Below, piece by piece: positions 41,967 to 51,627 of a stretch of 64,000 nt of DNA. The notes beneath the pieces were generated by a model. That model worked only from the letters and a program-made list of their open reading frames with translations. It did no database searches and had not been told where the DNA came from. The translations under genes and the position numbers were made by a program. Each line of letters opens with the position of its first letter. The first letter of the stretch is position 1. Source of the DNA: Salinicola salarius (GTDB lineage Bacteria; Pseudomonadota; Gammaproteobacteria; Pseudomonadales; Halomonadaceae). The stretch is taken from assembly GCF_002179555.1 (NCBI RefSeq), contig NZ_NHOU01000007.1:1-64000 (forward strand), given 5' to 3'.

Positions 41967-42377
41967 ATGCGTAATGCCATCTATGTCACCTTGGCCGCCA
42001 TCAGTTTCGCGCTGGGCGTGATCGGTCTTTTTCTGCCCGTGATGCCGACCACGTGTTTCATGCTGGCGGCGGTCTGGCTCGCCTCGCGAGGGTCCCCCCG
42101 ATTCGCCGGCTGGATTCGCAACCACCCGCGCTTCGGCCCGCCGATCCAATCCTGGGAGCGCGAGCGCGCCATCCCCAAGCACGCCAAGATCATGGCCGTG
42201 ATCATGCTCAGCGTGTCATGTCTGGTCATTGCCTTTACCGTGCCCAGTTGGCCGGTCAAGATCGGCCTGATCGTCGGGCTCGCGGGGCTGGCGATCTGGA
42301 TCGTGACCCGCCCGCTGCCGAGCCTCCAGTGCCCGGTGCGTGGCGTATGGTCGGAAGAGGCCCCTGAGCGGCGTTGA
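41967..42377 (+). CDS. YbaN/DUF454-family inner-membrane protein
   Basis: 136 residues; the ATG at 41967 (MRNAIYVTLAAISF) is chosen, with an in-frame ATG nine bases upstream also possible. Family features LFLPVMPTTCFMLAAVWLASR, HPRFGPPIQSW and three hydrophobic helices match YbaN. Function is unknown; a small membrane protein. Confidence 0.88.
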   Translation: MRNAIYVTLAAISFALGVIGLFLPVMPTTCFMLAAVWLASRGSPRFAGWIRNHPRFGPPIQSWERERAIPKHAKIMAVIMLSVSCLVIAFTVPSWPVKIGLIVGLAGLAIWIVTRPLPSLQCPVRGVWSEEAPERR

Positions 42378-42598
42378 TTCGTCGATAGGCACCGCCGTTC
42401 CCTCCCCCTTGCACTGCCCACGTTCCTGCGTTGCGACATCGATTCGATATCGTTCCGGTGACGTGGGTAGAATGGTTGCCGATCGTCGGTCGGCAGGCTT
42501 TTTTGGCCCACTGGGTTGTCATCCCACTGGGGTTACTGGCTGTTGTCACGGGTTCGAGCTGTCGATTCGACTTACCCATTTCTGCAAGGAGCGTTGCC

Positions 42599-45265
42599 AT
42601 GTCTGAGATGCAAGCGACCTATCTCAAGGATTATCTGCCGCCGGCGTACCGCGTCACGCACACCGAGCTCACCTTCGATCTCGAGCCGTCCGCAACCCGG
42701 GTCAAGGCGCGCTTGCACGTGGAACGCCATCCGGATCGCGAGCCCGATGACAAAGAGTCCGGCCTGCCGCTGGAACTGGCCGGCGAGCAGCTCAAGCTGA
42801 TCAGTATCGCCATCGATGGCCAGACGCTGGAGGCCGGGGAATTCGAGGTCGGCGAAGACAAACTGACCGTGACCTCGGTGCCGGCGCGCTTCCGGCTCGA
42901 TACCGAAGTCGAGATCGATCCCGACGCCAACACCGCGCTGGAAGGGCTCTACCGTTCCAACGGCATGTTCTGTACGCAGTGCGAGCCGGAAGGCTTTCGC
43001 CGGATCACCTTCTATCCCGATCGTCCGGACGTCATGGCGACGTTCTCGACCACGGTGATCGGCGATCGAGAGTCGCTGCCGGTACTGCTCTCCAACGGCA
43101 ACCCGGTGGAGAAGGGCGAGTTGCCCAATGGCCGCCACTTCGTGACCTGGGAAGACCCGCATCCCAAGCCCAGCTATCTGTTCGCGCTGGTCGCCGGCAG
43201 CCTGGAGAAGGTGGAGGATCACTTCACCACCATGAGCGGTCGCGACGTGCTGCTGCAGATCTGGGTCGAGCCGGAAAACCTCGACAAGACCGAGCACGCC
43301 ATGGCGTCGCTCAAGCGTTCCATGCAGTGGGACGAGGAGACCTACGGCCGCGAATACGACCTCGACCGTTTCATGATCGTCGCCGTCAACGACTTCAACA
43401 TGGGGGCGATGGAGAACAAGGGGCTCAACATCTTCAACTCGGCGGCGGTGCTCACGCATCCGCAAACCGCAACCGATGCAGCCTTCCAGCGCGTCGAGGG
43501 CATCGTCGCTCATGAGTACTTCCACAACTGGTCCGGCAATCGCGTCACTTGCCGCGACTGGTTCCAGCTCTCGCTGAAGGAGGGCTTCACCGTCTTCCGC
43601 GACCAGACCTTTTCCGCCGATGTCAACTCGGCGCCGGTCAAGCGGATCGAGGACGTCTCGTTCTTCCGCACCGCGCAGTTCGCGGAAGATGCCGGCCCCA
43701 CCGCGCACCCGATTCGCCCGGATCACTACATCGAGATTTCCAACTTCTACACCCTGACCATCTACGAGAAGGGGGCGGAAGTGGTGCGCATGCTGCGCCA
43801 CCTGCTGGGTTGGGAAGATTTCCGCCGCGGCAGCGATCTCTATTTCGAACGCTTCGATGGCCAGGCGGTGACGATCGAGGATTTCGTCGCCTGCATGGCG
43901 GAAGTCTCCGGGCTGGATCTCGATCAGTTTCTGCGCTGGTACTCCCAGGCGGGGACGCCGGAGATCGATGCCCATGGCGAGTATGACTACGCCAAGTGCG
44001 AATATCATCTGCGCCTCTCCCAGCGGACACCGGCGACACCGGGCCAGACCGAGAAGCTGCCGCTGCACATTCCGGTGCGCATGGGGTTGGTCGGCACCAA
44101 GTCCGGCCACGACTTGACCTTGAAGCTGGATAACGGCAGCGAGAGCCCGGCCGATCTGGGCAAGGACGGCGTGCTGCATCTGCGTGAAGCGGAGCAGACC
44201 TTCGTGTTCACCAATGTCGAAGAGGCGCCGGTGCCGTCACTGCTGCGCGGATTTTCGGCGCCGGTGAAGCTGCGCTACCCCTATTCGCGGGAAGAGCTGG
44301 CGTTTCTGCTGACGCATGATTCCGACGGCTTCAACCGCTGGGATGCCGGCCAGCGGCTGACCATGCTGGCGCTGGACGATCTGATCGCGGCGCATCGAAA
44401 CGGCGTCGAGAAGGTGATGGACGTGCGTCTGATCGAGGCGTATCGCAGCCTGCTCAACGAACCGGGCGACGACAAGGCGGTGCTGGCGGAGATGCTGACA
44501 CTGCCGTCCGAAGCCTATATCGCCGAACAGCAGCCGACGGTCGACGTCGATGCGATTCACGCCGCGCGGGAATTCGTGCGCCAGTCGCTGGCCTACCAGC
44601 TGCGCGACGAGTTCCTCGCCGTCTATCGCGACAACCTGAGCGACGAGTCCTACGCGCCGACGGCAGAGCAGATCGCCCAGCGTCGTCTCAAGAACGTGGC
44701 GCTAGCCTACCTGATGAGTATCGAGGACGACGAGGCCGTCAGCCTGACGCAGCGGCAGTTGGAGCAGAGCGCCAACATGACCGATGTGCGCGCAGCGCTG
44801 ACGTTGCTGGCGCACAGCGATCGCACCGATCTGGCCGAACCGGCGCTGAAGGCCTTCGGCGACAAGTGGGCTCACGACCCGCTGGTCATGGATCAGTGGT
44901 TCACTATCCAGGTCACGCGGCCGCAGGCCGACGTGTTGGAGCGCGTGCGCTTCTTGATGGGGCATCCGCTGTTCTCGATGAAGAACCCCAACAAGGTGCG
45001 CGCCCTGATCGGGGCCTTTGCCCAGAATCGGGTCAACTTCCATCGGCTCGACGGGGAAGGGTACAAGCTGCTGGCCGATGTGGTGATCGAGCTCAACCGC
45101 CTCAATCCGGAGATCGCCGCGCGCATCATCACGCCGCTGACGCGCTGGCAGCGTTTCGACGAGACGCGTCAGGCCCTGATGAAAGCCGAGCTAGAGCGCA
45201 TTCGCGCCGAGAAGCTCTCGCCCAACGTCTACGAGATGGTCGAGCGGGCGCTGGCGGATGCCTGA
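42599..45265 (+). CDS. pepN: Aminopeptidase N (M1 metallopeptidase)
   Basis: 888 residues; the ATG after AAGGAGCGTTGCC gives MSEMQATYLKDYLPPAY. Gluzincin motifs are intact: GAMENKGLNIFN (exopeptidase motif) and VAHEYFHNWSGNRV (HExxH), followed by LKEGFTVFRDQ with the third zinc ligand. Length and C-terminal helical superdomain match the proteobacterial PepN. It removes N-terminal residues from peptides in the cytosol. A terminator-like inverted repeat lies ~50 bases downstream. Confidence 0.97.
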   Translation: MSEMQATYLKDYLPPAYRVTHTELTFDLEPSATRVKARLHVERHPDREPDDKESGLPLELAGEQLKLISIAIDGQTLEAGEFEVGEDKLTVTSVPARFRLDTEVEIDPDANTALEGLYRSNGMFCTQCEPEGFRRITFYPDRPDVMATFSTTVIGDRESLPVLLSNGNPVEKGELPNGRHFVTWEDPHPKPSYLFALVAGSLEKVEDHFTTMSGRDVLLQIWVEPENLDKTEHAMASLKRSMQWDEETYGREYDLDRFMIVAVNDFNMGAMENKGLNIFNSAAVLTHPQTATDAAFQRVEGIVAHEYFHNWSGNRVTCRDWFQLSLKEGFTVFRDQTFSADVNSAPVKRIEDVSFFRTAQFAEDAGPTAHPIRPDHYIEISNFYTLTIYEKGAEVVRMLRHLLGWEDFRRGSDLYFERFDGQAVTIEDFVACMAEVSGLDLDQFLRWYSQAGTPEIDAHGEYDYAKCEYHLRLSQRTPATPGQTEKLPLHIPVRMGLVGTKSGHDLTLKLDNGSESPADLGKDGVLHLREAEQTFVFTNVEEAPVPSLLRGFSAPVKLRYPYSREELAFLLTHDSDGFNRWDAGQRLTMLALDDLIAAHRNGVEKVMDVRLIEAYRSLLNEPGDDKAVLAEMLTLPSEAYIAEQQPTVDVDAIHAAREFVRQSLAYQLRDEFLAVYRDNLSDESYAPTAEQIAQRRLKNVALAYLMSIEDDEAVSLTQRQLEQSANMTDVRAALTLLAHSDRTDLAEPALKAFGDKWAHDPLVMDQWFTIQVTRPQADVLERVRFLMGHPLFSMKNPNKVRALIGAFAQNRVNFHRLDGEGYKLLADVVIELNRLNPEIAARIITPLTRWQRFDETRQALMKAELERIRAEKLSPNVYEMVERALADA

Positions 45266-45317
45266 TAGAGTGATGACGTTCAGGTAGGAACACGAAGGCA
45301 GCAAAGCGAAGGCAGAA

Positions 45318-45345
45318 AACGGCCGCGATGGAAATCGCGGCCGTT
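45318..45345 (-). terminator. Inverted-repeat terminator between pepN and the aldA-like gene
   Basis: AACGGCCGCGAT-GGAA-ATCGCGGCCGTT; a TTTTC run follows on the minus strand, so it mainly ends the aldehyde dehydrogenase transcript. Confidence 0.75.
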
Positions 45346-45369
45346 GTCGTTGCGAATGCCGAAAGCCGA

Positions 45370-46845
45370 TCAGGCGTAGTGAACGTACATCGTCTTGCTC
45401 TTGACGTAAGCCTCGAGGCCGTACTTGCCGTCCTCGCCGCCGAGGCCGCTATTGCGGTAGCCCTTGTGGAAGCCCTGGACCGATTCGCCGCCGCCGCGAT
45501 TGACGTAGATCTCGCCGAAGTCGAGCTCGCGGGTCAGTGCCATCAGCTGCTTCACGTTCTGGGTGAAGACATAGGCAGAAAGGCCGTACTCCGAGGCGTT
45601 GGCGTACTCCATCGCCTGTTCGAAGCTATCGACCTTCATGATCGGAGCCACCGGGCCGAAGATCTCCTCCTTCATGATGTCCATGTCGTTGTCGACGTTG
45701 GTGAGGATCGTCGGAGCGTAGTAGTTGCCCTTGTCGTAATCGCCGCCGGTCAGACGCTTGCCGCCCGTCAACAGCTGCGCGCCCTGGCTCTGGGCGTGCT
45801 CGACCATGTCGTGGATCTTGTCGAGTTCGGCGGCGTTGATCTTCGGCCCCATGTCGACATCCTTGTCGGTCAGCGGGTTGCCGACCTTCAGAGCCTCGAC
45901 ACGCTGCTTGAAACGTTCGAGGAAGCGATCATAGATGCCGGACTGGACATACATACGCTCGTTGCAGGTACAGACCTGACCGCAGTTGTTGTAGCGCGAG
46001 GCGATGGCGGCATCCACGGCCGGATCGAGGTCGGCGTCGTCCATGACGATGAACGGCGCCTTGCCGCCCAGCTCGAGTCGCACGATCTTGAGGTGTTCGG
46101 CGGCCGCCTTGTTGATCTCGCGGCCGCCGCGCACGCTGCCGGTCATGCTGATCAGTTGGGTGATCGGGCTCTGGATCAGGTGATTGCCGATGTCCCGGCC
46201 GCGACCGTTGACCAGGTTGACCACGCCATCCGGAATGCCGGCCTGGCGCGCCAGCTCGACGATCTCCAGCGCGGTCAGTGGCGTCTCCTCGGACGGCTTG
46301 AGCACGATCGTGTTGCCTGCCGCCAGGGCCGGGCCGAGCTTGCGACCGATCAGCGCGGCGGGGAAGTTCCAGGCCGTGATACCGACCACCACGCCATGCG
46401 GCACTTTCTGGATCCAGATCTGCTCGTCGGGATCGTCCGCCGGAATGATGTCGCCTTCCAGACGGCGCGTGTTCTCGGCGGCGAAGCGAATCAGGTCGCA
46501 GCACATGCCGACATCCGCGTCGGATTCGGAGAGCGGCTTGCCCTGTTCGGTGGTGATCAACCTGGCCAGGCGATCACGATTCTCCTGGAGGAGATCGACC
46601 AGGCGGTAGAGATAGTCGGCGCGTTCCACCGCAGTCTTGCGCGACCAGGCGGGAAAAGCCTTTTGTGCCGCCTGCAGAGCCTGATCCGCGAGTTTTTCAT
46701 CGGCCAACTGCGCTCGGGCGATGACTTCACCGGTCGCCGGGTTCAGGACGTCCAACAGCTCACCGTCGCCGGTAAGCCACTGGCCACCGATGAACTGGTT
46801 GTAGACGTCGACGCCGTTCTGCTGCGATTTGAGTGACTGACTCAT
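45370..46845 (-). CDS. aldA: Aldehyde dehydrogenase, lactaldehyde/glycolaldehyde type (AldA-like)
   Basis: 491 residues. GVVVGITAWNFPAALIGRKLGPALAAG (cofactor site), RLELGGKAPFIVMDDADLD (general-base Glu), NNCGQVCTCNERMYVQ (catalytic Cys) and the AldA-type ending FGEIYVNRGGGESVQGFHKG are intact. It oxidises small hydroxy-aldehydes with NAD. The ATG sits behind AAGGAGATATCACC. Monocistronic by context. Confidence 0.88.
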   Translation of the reverse strand: MSQSLKSQQNGVDVYNQFIGGQWLTGDGELLDVLNPATGEVIARAQLADEKLADQALQAAQKAFPAWSRKTAVERADYLYRLVDLLQENRDRLARLITTEQGKPLSESDADVGMCCDLIRFAAENTRRLEGDIIPADDPDEQIWIQKVPHGVVVGITAWNFPAALIGRKLGPALAAGNTIVLKPSEETPLTALEIVELARQAGIPDGVVNLVNGRGRDIGNHLIQSPITQLISMTGSVRGGREINKAAAEHLKIVRLELGGKAPFIVMDDADLDPAVDAAIASRYNNCGQVCTCNERMYVQSGIYDRFLERFKQRVEALKVGNPLTDKDVDMGPKINAAELDKIHDMVEHAQSQGAQLLTGGKRLTGGDYDKGNYYAPTILTNVDNDMDIMKEEIFGPVAPIMKVDSFEQAMEYANASEYGLSAYVFTQNVKQLMALTRELDFGEIYVNRGGGESVQGFHKGYRNSGLGGEDGKYGLEAYVKSKTMYVHYA

Positions 46846-47021
46846 GGTGATATCTCCTTGTCTGATGCGGCGACGGATCCTGTCGTCGATCGGTCACCAA
46901 TCGGTGTGACCTTGTAAATTCAAGGTGGTAGACGAAAGGATAGATGACAAGGAGATCGCGTTGATCTAGCAGGAATAGGCATACCTTCCCGTCAATCGAT
47001 ATAAACGGGCAGGCACCCGGC

Positions 47022-47309
47022 TCAGCGAATCAGCCAGCTCAGGATCACCAGCCCCAGCAGCAGCCAGACGATGCCGCCGACGATGCCGCCGCGAATCAGT
47101 GAACGTATGCCGCTGATCAGCAGCAGCACGCCAACCACCAGTGCCGCGATGCTGAAGATCGAATCGCTGATGCCGAGCGAGCCGGTCAGGCCGTCGACGA
47201 AGCCGTCGATCGCCTGCCACAGGTTGCCGAATATGGCGTGCAGACCGTTGACTACGGTGCGAATCACGTTGCCGATCGCTTCGCCAAGCCAGTTGAAGAA
47301 TCCATCCAT
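47022..47309 (-). CDS. Small hypothetical membrane protein
   Basis: 95 residues with an amphipathic N-terminal half (MDGFFNWLGEAIGNVIRTVV) and two C-terminal hydrophobic helices (FSIAALVVGVLLLISGI, IVGGIVWLLLGLVILSWLI). Glycine-rich; no recognised family. Lies between the aldA-like and nfo genes, in the same direction. Confidence 0.6.
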   Translation of the reverse strand: MDGFFNWLGEAIGNVIRTVVNGLHAIFGNLWQAIDGFVDGLTGSLGISDSIFSIAALVVGVLLLISGIRSLIRGGIVGGIVWLLLGLVILSWLIR

Positions 47310-47453
47310 GTCGAGCAGGTTCCTTGGGCGTGAGGGTTGGGAATGCGGGGTCCGGGGTCAGCCTGTGATGGCCGGCCATCGGCGAGCCATTCGTGAAGCC
47401 CGCCGGAGAAGCTTCGTCAATGAAGGTTAGTCGGTAAGGTCAGTCAGTGAAGG

Positions 47454-48302
47454 TCAGTCGGTACGCTGCTGACCGCGCAGCCACTGGATCTCTTCGGCCC
47501 AGATTTCGGGCTCGATGGTTTCCAGAATCAGCGGAATGCCGTCGGTACGGTTGTCGCGCATCAGCGCGGTGAAGGCGGGGAGGCCGATGTTGCCCTTGCC
47601 CAGACTGTGGTGACGGTCGACCCGGCTGGCGAACTCGCTCTTGGCGTCGTTGAGATGCATGCCGCGCAGATAGCGAATACCCACCACGTGCTCGAAATCG
47701 TCGAGCATGGCGACGGCGTCCTCCTCGGTGCGCAGATCGTAGCCGGCGGCGAAGGCGTGGCAGGTGTCGATGCAGGCGCCGACGCGATCCTTGTCGTCGA
47801 CCCGTTCGATGATCTCGGCCAGCTGCTCGAAGCGAAAGCCGAGGTTGGAGCCCTGACCGGCTGTATTTTCGATCACGGCGACGACGGATCGGGTCGCGGC
47901 ATGAGCCTCGTTGATCGACTCGGCGATTCGCGCCAGGCAGTCGCGCTCGCTGATCTTCTTGAGATGGCTGCCGGGGTGGAAGTTCAGCAGCTCCAGCCCC
48001 AGCTGCTCGCAGCGCTGACATTCGTCGAGGAACGCCGCGCGGGACTTCTCCAAACCTTCTGTGTCGGGATGGCCGAGATTGATCAGGTAGCTGTCGTGGG
48101 GAAGGATCTGGGCCGGGCCGAAACCCTGCGCGCGGCAGGCCGCCTTGAACGCCTCGATCGTGGTCTCCTCCAGTGGCTTGGCCTTCCACTGGCGCTGATT
48201 CTTGGTGAACAGCGCGAAAGCATTGGCACCGATCTCGGTTGCGCGGCTCACGGCCTGGTCGACGCCGCCCGCGGCACTGACATGGGCTCCGATGTATTTC
48301 AT
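47454..48302 (-). CDS. nfo: Endonuclease IV (AP endonuclease)
   Basis: 282 residues of the TIM-barrel Nfo family: [59 protein letters not shown] and [21 protein letters not shown] contain the three-zinc ligands. It cleaves abasic sites and 3'-blocked DNA ends in base-excision repair. Normal length; no obvious operon partner. Confidence 0.97.
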   Translation of the reverse strand: MKYIGAHVSAAGGVDQAVSRATEIGANAFALFTKNQRQWKAKPLEETTIEAFKAACRAQGFGPAQILPHDSYLINLGHPDTEGLEKSRAAFLDECQRCEQLGLELLNFHPGSHLKKISERDCLARIAESINEAHAATRSVVAVIENTAGQGSNLGFRFEQLAEIIERVDDKDRVGACIDTCHAFAAGYDLRTEEDAVAMLDDFEHVVGIRYLRGMHLNDAKSEFASRVDRHHSLGKGNIGLPAFTALMRDNRTDGIPLILETIEPEIWAEEIQWLRGQQRTD

Positions 48303-48538
48303 ACGATGATCCGGTCCTGGGGGATGAGCGCTCGCAGTTTAACAGCCGCCTCGTGGCGGCGTCCCGCGCTGGAGCCGAGGACAAGATCGAGCCGGCACGC
48401 GATCCTCGTCCGGGGGCCTTTCGAGGCGGGGGCTGCGCCGTTAAAGTTGACGAACGGACTGGCCGATAGCCTGATGGATGGACCGAAGACCGCAAGACCA
48501 ATAAACGCACGACCTGCTTTCGGAACAAGGAGTTTGCG

Positions 48539-48742
48539 ATGGATACCTCAGTCAATGCCGCCGTGGGCGCCGCCCTGGCACTGCAGAACTTCAATCAGAG
48601 CCAGGAGGCGCAGGGTAGCCTGCTGAAGCAGTCCCTGGATGGGCAAGCCGCTCATATCCAGCAGTTGATGTCCTCCGTGTCGCCTTCGCCGGAGCTGGCG
48701 GTTTCCGGCACGCTGGGAACCCAGGTCAACGCCTACGCGTGA
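48539..48742 (+). CDS. YjfB-family putative motility protein
   Basis: 67 residues with a strong ribosome site (AACAAGGAGTTTGCG). The AALALQNFNQSQEAQGSLLKQSLD helix and C-terminal VSGTLGTQVNAYA match the small YjfB family often tied to motility regulons. A perfect terminator follows directly. No flagellar genes are nearby, so it is an isolated member. Confidence 0.75.
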   Translation: MDTSVNAAVGAALALQNFNQSQEAQGSLLKQSLDGQAAHIQQLMSSVSPSPELAVSGTLGTQVNAYA

Positions 48743-48770
48743 CGATGGGCAGCAAGTGTGGCAAGCAACG

Positions 48771-48797
48771 AACGCGCTCCAGGGAGCGCGTTTTTTT
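48771..48797 (+). terminator. Rho-independent terminator
   Basis: ACGCGCTCC-AG-GGAGCGCGT followed by seven T. Ends the YjfB-type gene. Confidence 0.92.
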
Positions 48798-48866
48798 GGC
48801 TGGTATCCTCGGGCAATCGGACATTCGGACAGTCGACTATCCGGGCGATCTTGGTGAGGGCTCGCT

Positions 48867-49664
48867 TCAATATCCCAGGCTCGACTTGGGCTTTGGCGTT
48901 TCCGGCTTGTAGCGGGCAATCGTCTCGACGGCCGCCTGTCGCAGCAGGCTGATATCGATACCCACGGCGATGAAATCGAACCCCCACTCGGCATAACGCT
49001 TGGCATCTGCCTCGGCGGGGGCGAGGATGCCGGCCGCCTTGCCTGCGGCCTTGGTCGCTTCCAGCGTGTGGCGAATCATCGCCTGCACATCCGGGTGATT
49101 GGGGTTGCCGGCATGGCCGACGCCGGTAGAGAGATCCACCGGGCCCACGAAGATGGCGTCGACCCCCTCGGTGGCCGCGATCGCTTCGGCGTTGTCGACG
49201 CCGCTGCGGGATTCCACCTGCACCACGAGGCAGAGCTCTTCATGGGCGCGGGCCAGGTAGTCTTCCACGCTATCCCAGCGAGTGGCTCGGGTCAGGCCGC
49301 CACCGACGCCTCGGAATCCGTGGGGCGGGTAGCGTGTCGCTGCCACCAGCCTGGCTGCCTGCTCGGCGGTATCGACCATCGGAATCATCAGCGTCTGGGC
49401 GCCGATATCGAGCAGCTGCTTGATGAGCGCCGGGTTGTGATTGACGGTACGAACGACCGGCGCGCTGGCGTAAGGCGCCACGGCCTGCAGCTGTGCCAGA
49501 ACGGAAGGCACGGTGTTGGGAGCATGCTCGCCGTCGATCAGCAACCAGTCGAAGCCGGTCGTGGCCAGAATTTCGGTGGCGTAGCCGGTGCCGAATCCGG
49601 CCCAGCAGCCATAACGCGGATTGCCGTCGAGCGAGCGTTTGAAGGGGTTCTGTGGGAGTTGCAT
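48867..49664 (-). CDS. HpcH/HpaI-family class II aldolase
   Basis: 265 residues. DWLLIDGEHAPNTVPSVLAQLQA, GAQTLMIPMVDTAEQA, VVQVESRSGVDNAEAI (metal Glu) and DAIFVGPVDLSTGVG are the full catalytic set of 4-hydroxy-2-oxo-acid aldolases such as HpaI and GarL. It splits 4-hydroxy-2-oxoacids into pyruvate and an aldehyde with a divalent metal. It lies downstream of an orphan Bug/TctC binding protein in the same direction, suggesting uptake and cleavage of one carboxylate. Confidence 0.9.
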   Translation of the reverse strand: MQLPQNPFKRSLDGNPRYGCWAGFGTGYATEILATTGFDWLLIDGEHAPNTVPSVLAQLQAVAPYASAPVVRTVNHNPALIKQLLDIGAQTLMIPMVDTAEQAARLVAATRYPPHGFRGVGGGLTRATRWDSVEDYLARAHEELCLVVQVESRSGVDNAEAIAATEGVDAIFVGPVDLSTGVGHAGNPNHPDVQAMIRHTLEATKAAGKAAGILAPAEADAKRYAEWGFDFIAVGIDISLLRQAAVETIARYKPETPKPKSSLGY

Positions 49665-49799
49665 GGCTGTGGCTTCCTTATCGTCGCCGAGGGAAAAATA
49701 TAGCCGCCGTGGGAAAGATAGCCCGGGCGGAATGAAACGAGCCGGGGCAATCGCTGCGCCGGCCCGATCGGGGTCAACGCTTGTTGCAGGATTGGCGGC

Positions 49800-50777
49800 C
49801 TAGTTCGTCAGGCCCATCTCGCCCATGATCTTGCCGAACTTTTCGTCATCTTCGGCCATTAGTTGCGCGAAGTCATCGGCGTTTCGCCACACCACGCCGT
49901 AACCCTGCTTGGCCATGAAGTTCTGATAGGCCTCGCTGTCGTAGGCTTTCTTGAGGGCAGCTTCCAGCGTTGCCACGACATTCTCGTCCATCCCTTTGGG
50001 GCCGACGATGCCGCGCCACGCCCCCAGCGTGAAGTCGCTGCCGATCTGTTCCTTGAAGGTAGGAATGTCGGGAAAGCCTTCGAGTCTTTCCGGCGTCATG
50101 ACGCCGAGGCTTTCAAGCTCTCCTGCGCCGATCATCGTCCTCGCCTCGGGGAGCGAGGAGGCCACCAGGTCGATGCTGTTGGAAGCCAGCTCGGTCATGG
50201 CGGGAGCCGAGCCCTGGCTGGGAACCCAGGTGATCTTGCCGGCGGGAATGTCCTGATCCATCAGAAAACCGTTGAGCGCGACGTGCCAGATGCCGCCGAG
50301 ACCGGTGCCGGATGCGGTATAGGTGCCCTGGGGCTCGTTCTTGACCTGGGTCACGAAGTCTTCGAGGTTCTGGAAAGGGGAGTCGTTGGCGATCGAGAGG
50401 CTGGCGGAGTCGAAATTGATCTGCGCGATCGGGGTGAAGTCCTGGTAGGTAAGATCGGTGAGCCCTTGCCAATGCATCATCGCGACTTCGACGGTGGCCA
50501 GGCCCAGGGTATAACCGTCGGGCCTGGCGTTGGCAATGGCGGTATGGCCGACGACACCGCTCCCGCCGGTACGATTCTGGACGTTGATCGTCTGGCCCAG
50601 CTGTTCCTCGAGCGAGGAGGCGATGATACGGGCCGTGGCGTCGGTGCCACCGCCGGCTGCCCAGGGCACGATCAGCGTGATCGGCTTTTCGGGGTAGTCG
50701 GCCAGCGCCAGCGGCGAAGCCAGCACGGCGGCAGACAGCAACAGACTCAGGCGACGGGGAGCCGTTGATCGTTTCAT
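49800..50777 (-). CDS. Bug/TctC-family tripartite transporter substrate-binding protein
   Basis: 325 residues; the ATG giving MKRSTAPRRLSLLLS starts a signal peptide (cleaved after ALA). YPEKPITLIVPWAAGGGTDATARIIA and the periplasmic carboxylate-binding fold are typical of TctC proteins. The membrane partners TctA and TctB are absent from the window, so it is an orphan receptor in the manner of many betaproteobacterial Bug proteins. Its ligand may be the oxo-acid handled by the aldolase downstream. Confidence 0.9.
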   Translation of the reverse strand: MKRSTAPRRLSLLLSAAVLASPLALADYPEKPITLIVPWAAGGGTDATARIIASSLEEQLGQTINVQNRTGGSGVVGHTAIANARPDGYTLGLATVEVAMMHWQGLTDLTYQDFTPIAQINFDSASLSIANDSPFQNLEDFVTQVKNEPQGTYTASGTGLGGIWHVALNGFLMDQDIPAGKITWVPSQGSAPAMTELASNSIDLVASSLPEARTMIGAGELESLGVMTPERLEGFPDIPTFKEQIGSDFTLGAWRGIVGPKGMDENVVATLEAALKKAYDSEAYQNFMAKQGYGVVWRNADDFAQLMAEDDEKFGKIMGEMGLTN

Positions 50778-50893
50778 GATGACCTCGCTTGGCGTACTTG
50801 TTATTTCCAAGATGAACTTTGCATGCAAAGTCATAGCAAGACGCTGTCTTCGCTACAATTGCGCAATCGTCTAATGGCATGGCGATGGGCGTC

Positions 50894-51391
50894 TCAGGTC
50901 GTGGTGACGAGGTCGGTGGGGATGGGGCGATTCTCGAACACGCGACGCAGCACGAAGCTGGTGTGCGCGCCGGTGACGCCCTCGATGCGGTTGATGACGT
51001 GCAGGAGAAGGTGCTGATAGTCGTCCATGTCGCGAACCAGGATCTTGAGCTGAAAATCCGCGGTCTGGCCGGTGATGATCAGGCACTCGATGACGTTGGG
51101 GACGTCCCGAATGTGTCGCTCGAAATTGTCGAAGCGCTCCGGGGTATGAAGGTCCATCGAGATATGCAGCAGCGCCATGAGCTGGTAGCCCAGGGGGCGC
51201 GCATCGATATCGGCGCGGTATCTCACGATCAGGCCGCTCTCTTCCAACGCTCTGACGCGTCTGAGACAGGGCGAGGGTGACAGGCCGATACGGTCGGCCA
51301 GCTCCTGGTTGCTGATACGTCCCTCTTGCTGCAGGACTTCGAGTATGCGCCGGTCATATCGGTCCAGCGCCAGGGGTGTGGGCTGATTCAT
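50894..51391 (-). CDS. Lrp/AsnC-family transcriptional regulator
   Basis: 165 residues with an N-terminal HTH (LDRYDRRILEVLQQEGRISNQELADRIGL) and a C-terminal RAM/AsnC ligand domain (SMDLHTPERFDNFERHI, VIECLIITGQTADFQLKILVRD). It is divergent from leuA with ~235 bases between them, so leucine-responsive control of leuA is plausible but not shown. Confidence 0.9.
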   Translation of the reverse strand: MNQPTPLALDRYDRRILEVLQQEGRISNQELADRIGLSPSPCLRRVRALEESGLIVRYRADIDARPLGYQLMALLHISMDLHTPERFDNFERHIRDVPNVIECLIITGQTADFQLKILVRDMDDYQHLLLHVINRIEGVTGAHTSFVLRRVFENRPIPTDLVTTT

Positions 51392-51526
51392 GGATAGTTC
51401 CTGCCTATATTTTCAGTATTTCAGCAATATCATGCCAATATACTTCGTTTTCTACCTTCATTCGCAATAAACTGTCGCGGAAAACGTTTTACACTGTTGC
51501 TGTCGTCAAATTCTGTCGCCACAAGC

Positions 51527-51592
51527 TGCGGATGCGTCCGCATGGCACACCCCGCCATGCGGCACGATGACCGGACCGCCATCAGCGGTCGG
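51527..51592 (+). promoter_or_regulatory. leuA leader with mutually exclusive hairpins
   Basis: Three hairpins precede leuA: A, TGCGGA-TGCG-TCCGCA (51527-51542); B, CCGCATGGC-ACACCCC-GCCATGCGG (51538-51562); C, GACCGC-CATCA-GCGGTC (51574-51590). A and B share the TCCGCA segment and cannot form together, like an attenuator or riboswitch expression platform. No leader peptide with a leucine run was found. Confidence 0.5.
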
Positions 51593-51627
51593 AACGCACC
51601 GAATTCTTCACCTTCAGGAATTTCACC

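Noticed and set aside
42572-44179. Long open frame antisense to pepN (over 500 codons), and similar ones antisense to hmfA and the aldA-like gene
   Set aside because: They mirror strongly conserved genes with GC-rich third positions, lack ribosome sites and show no family features; they are shadow frames.
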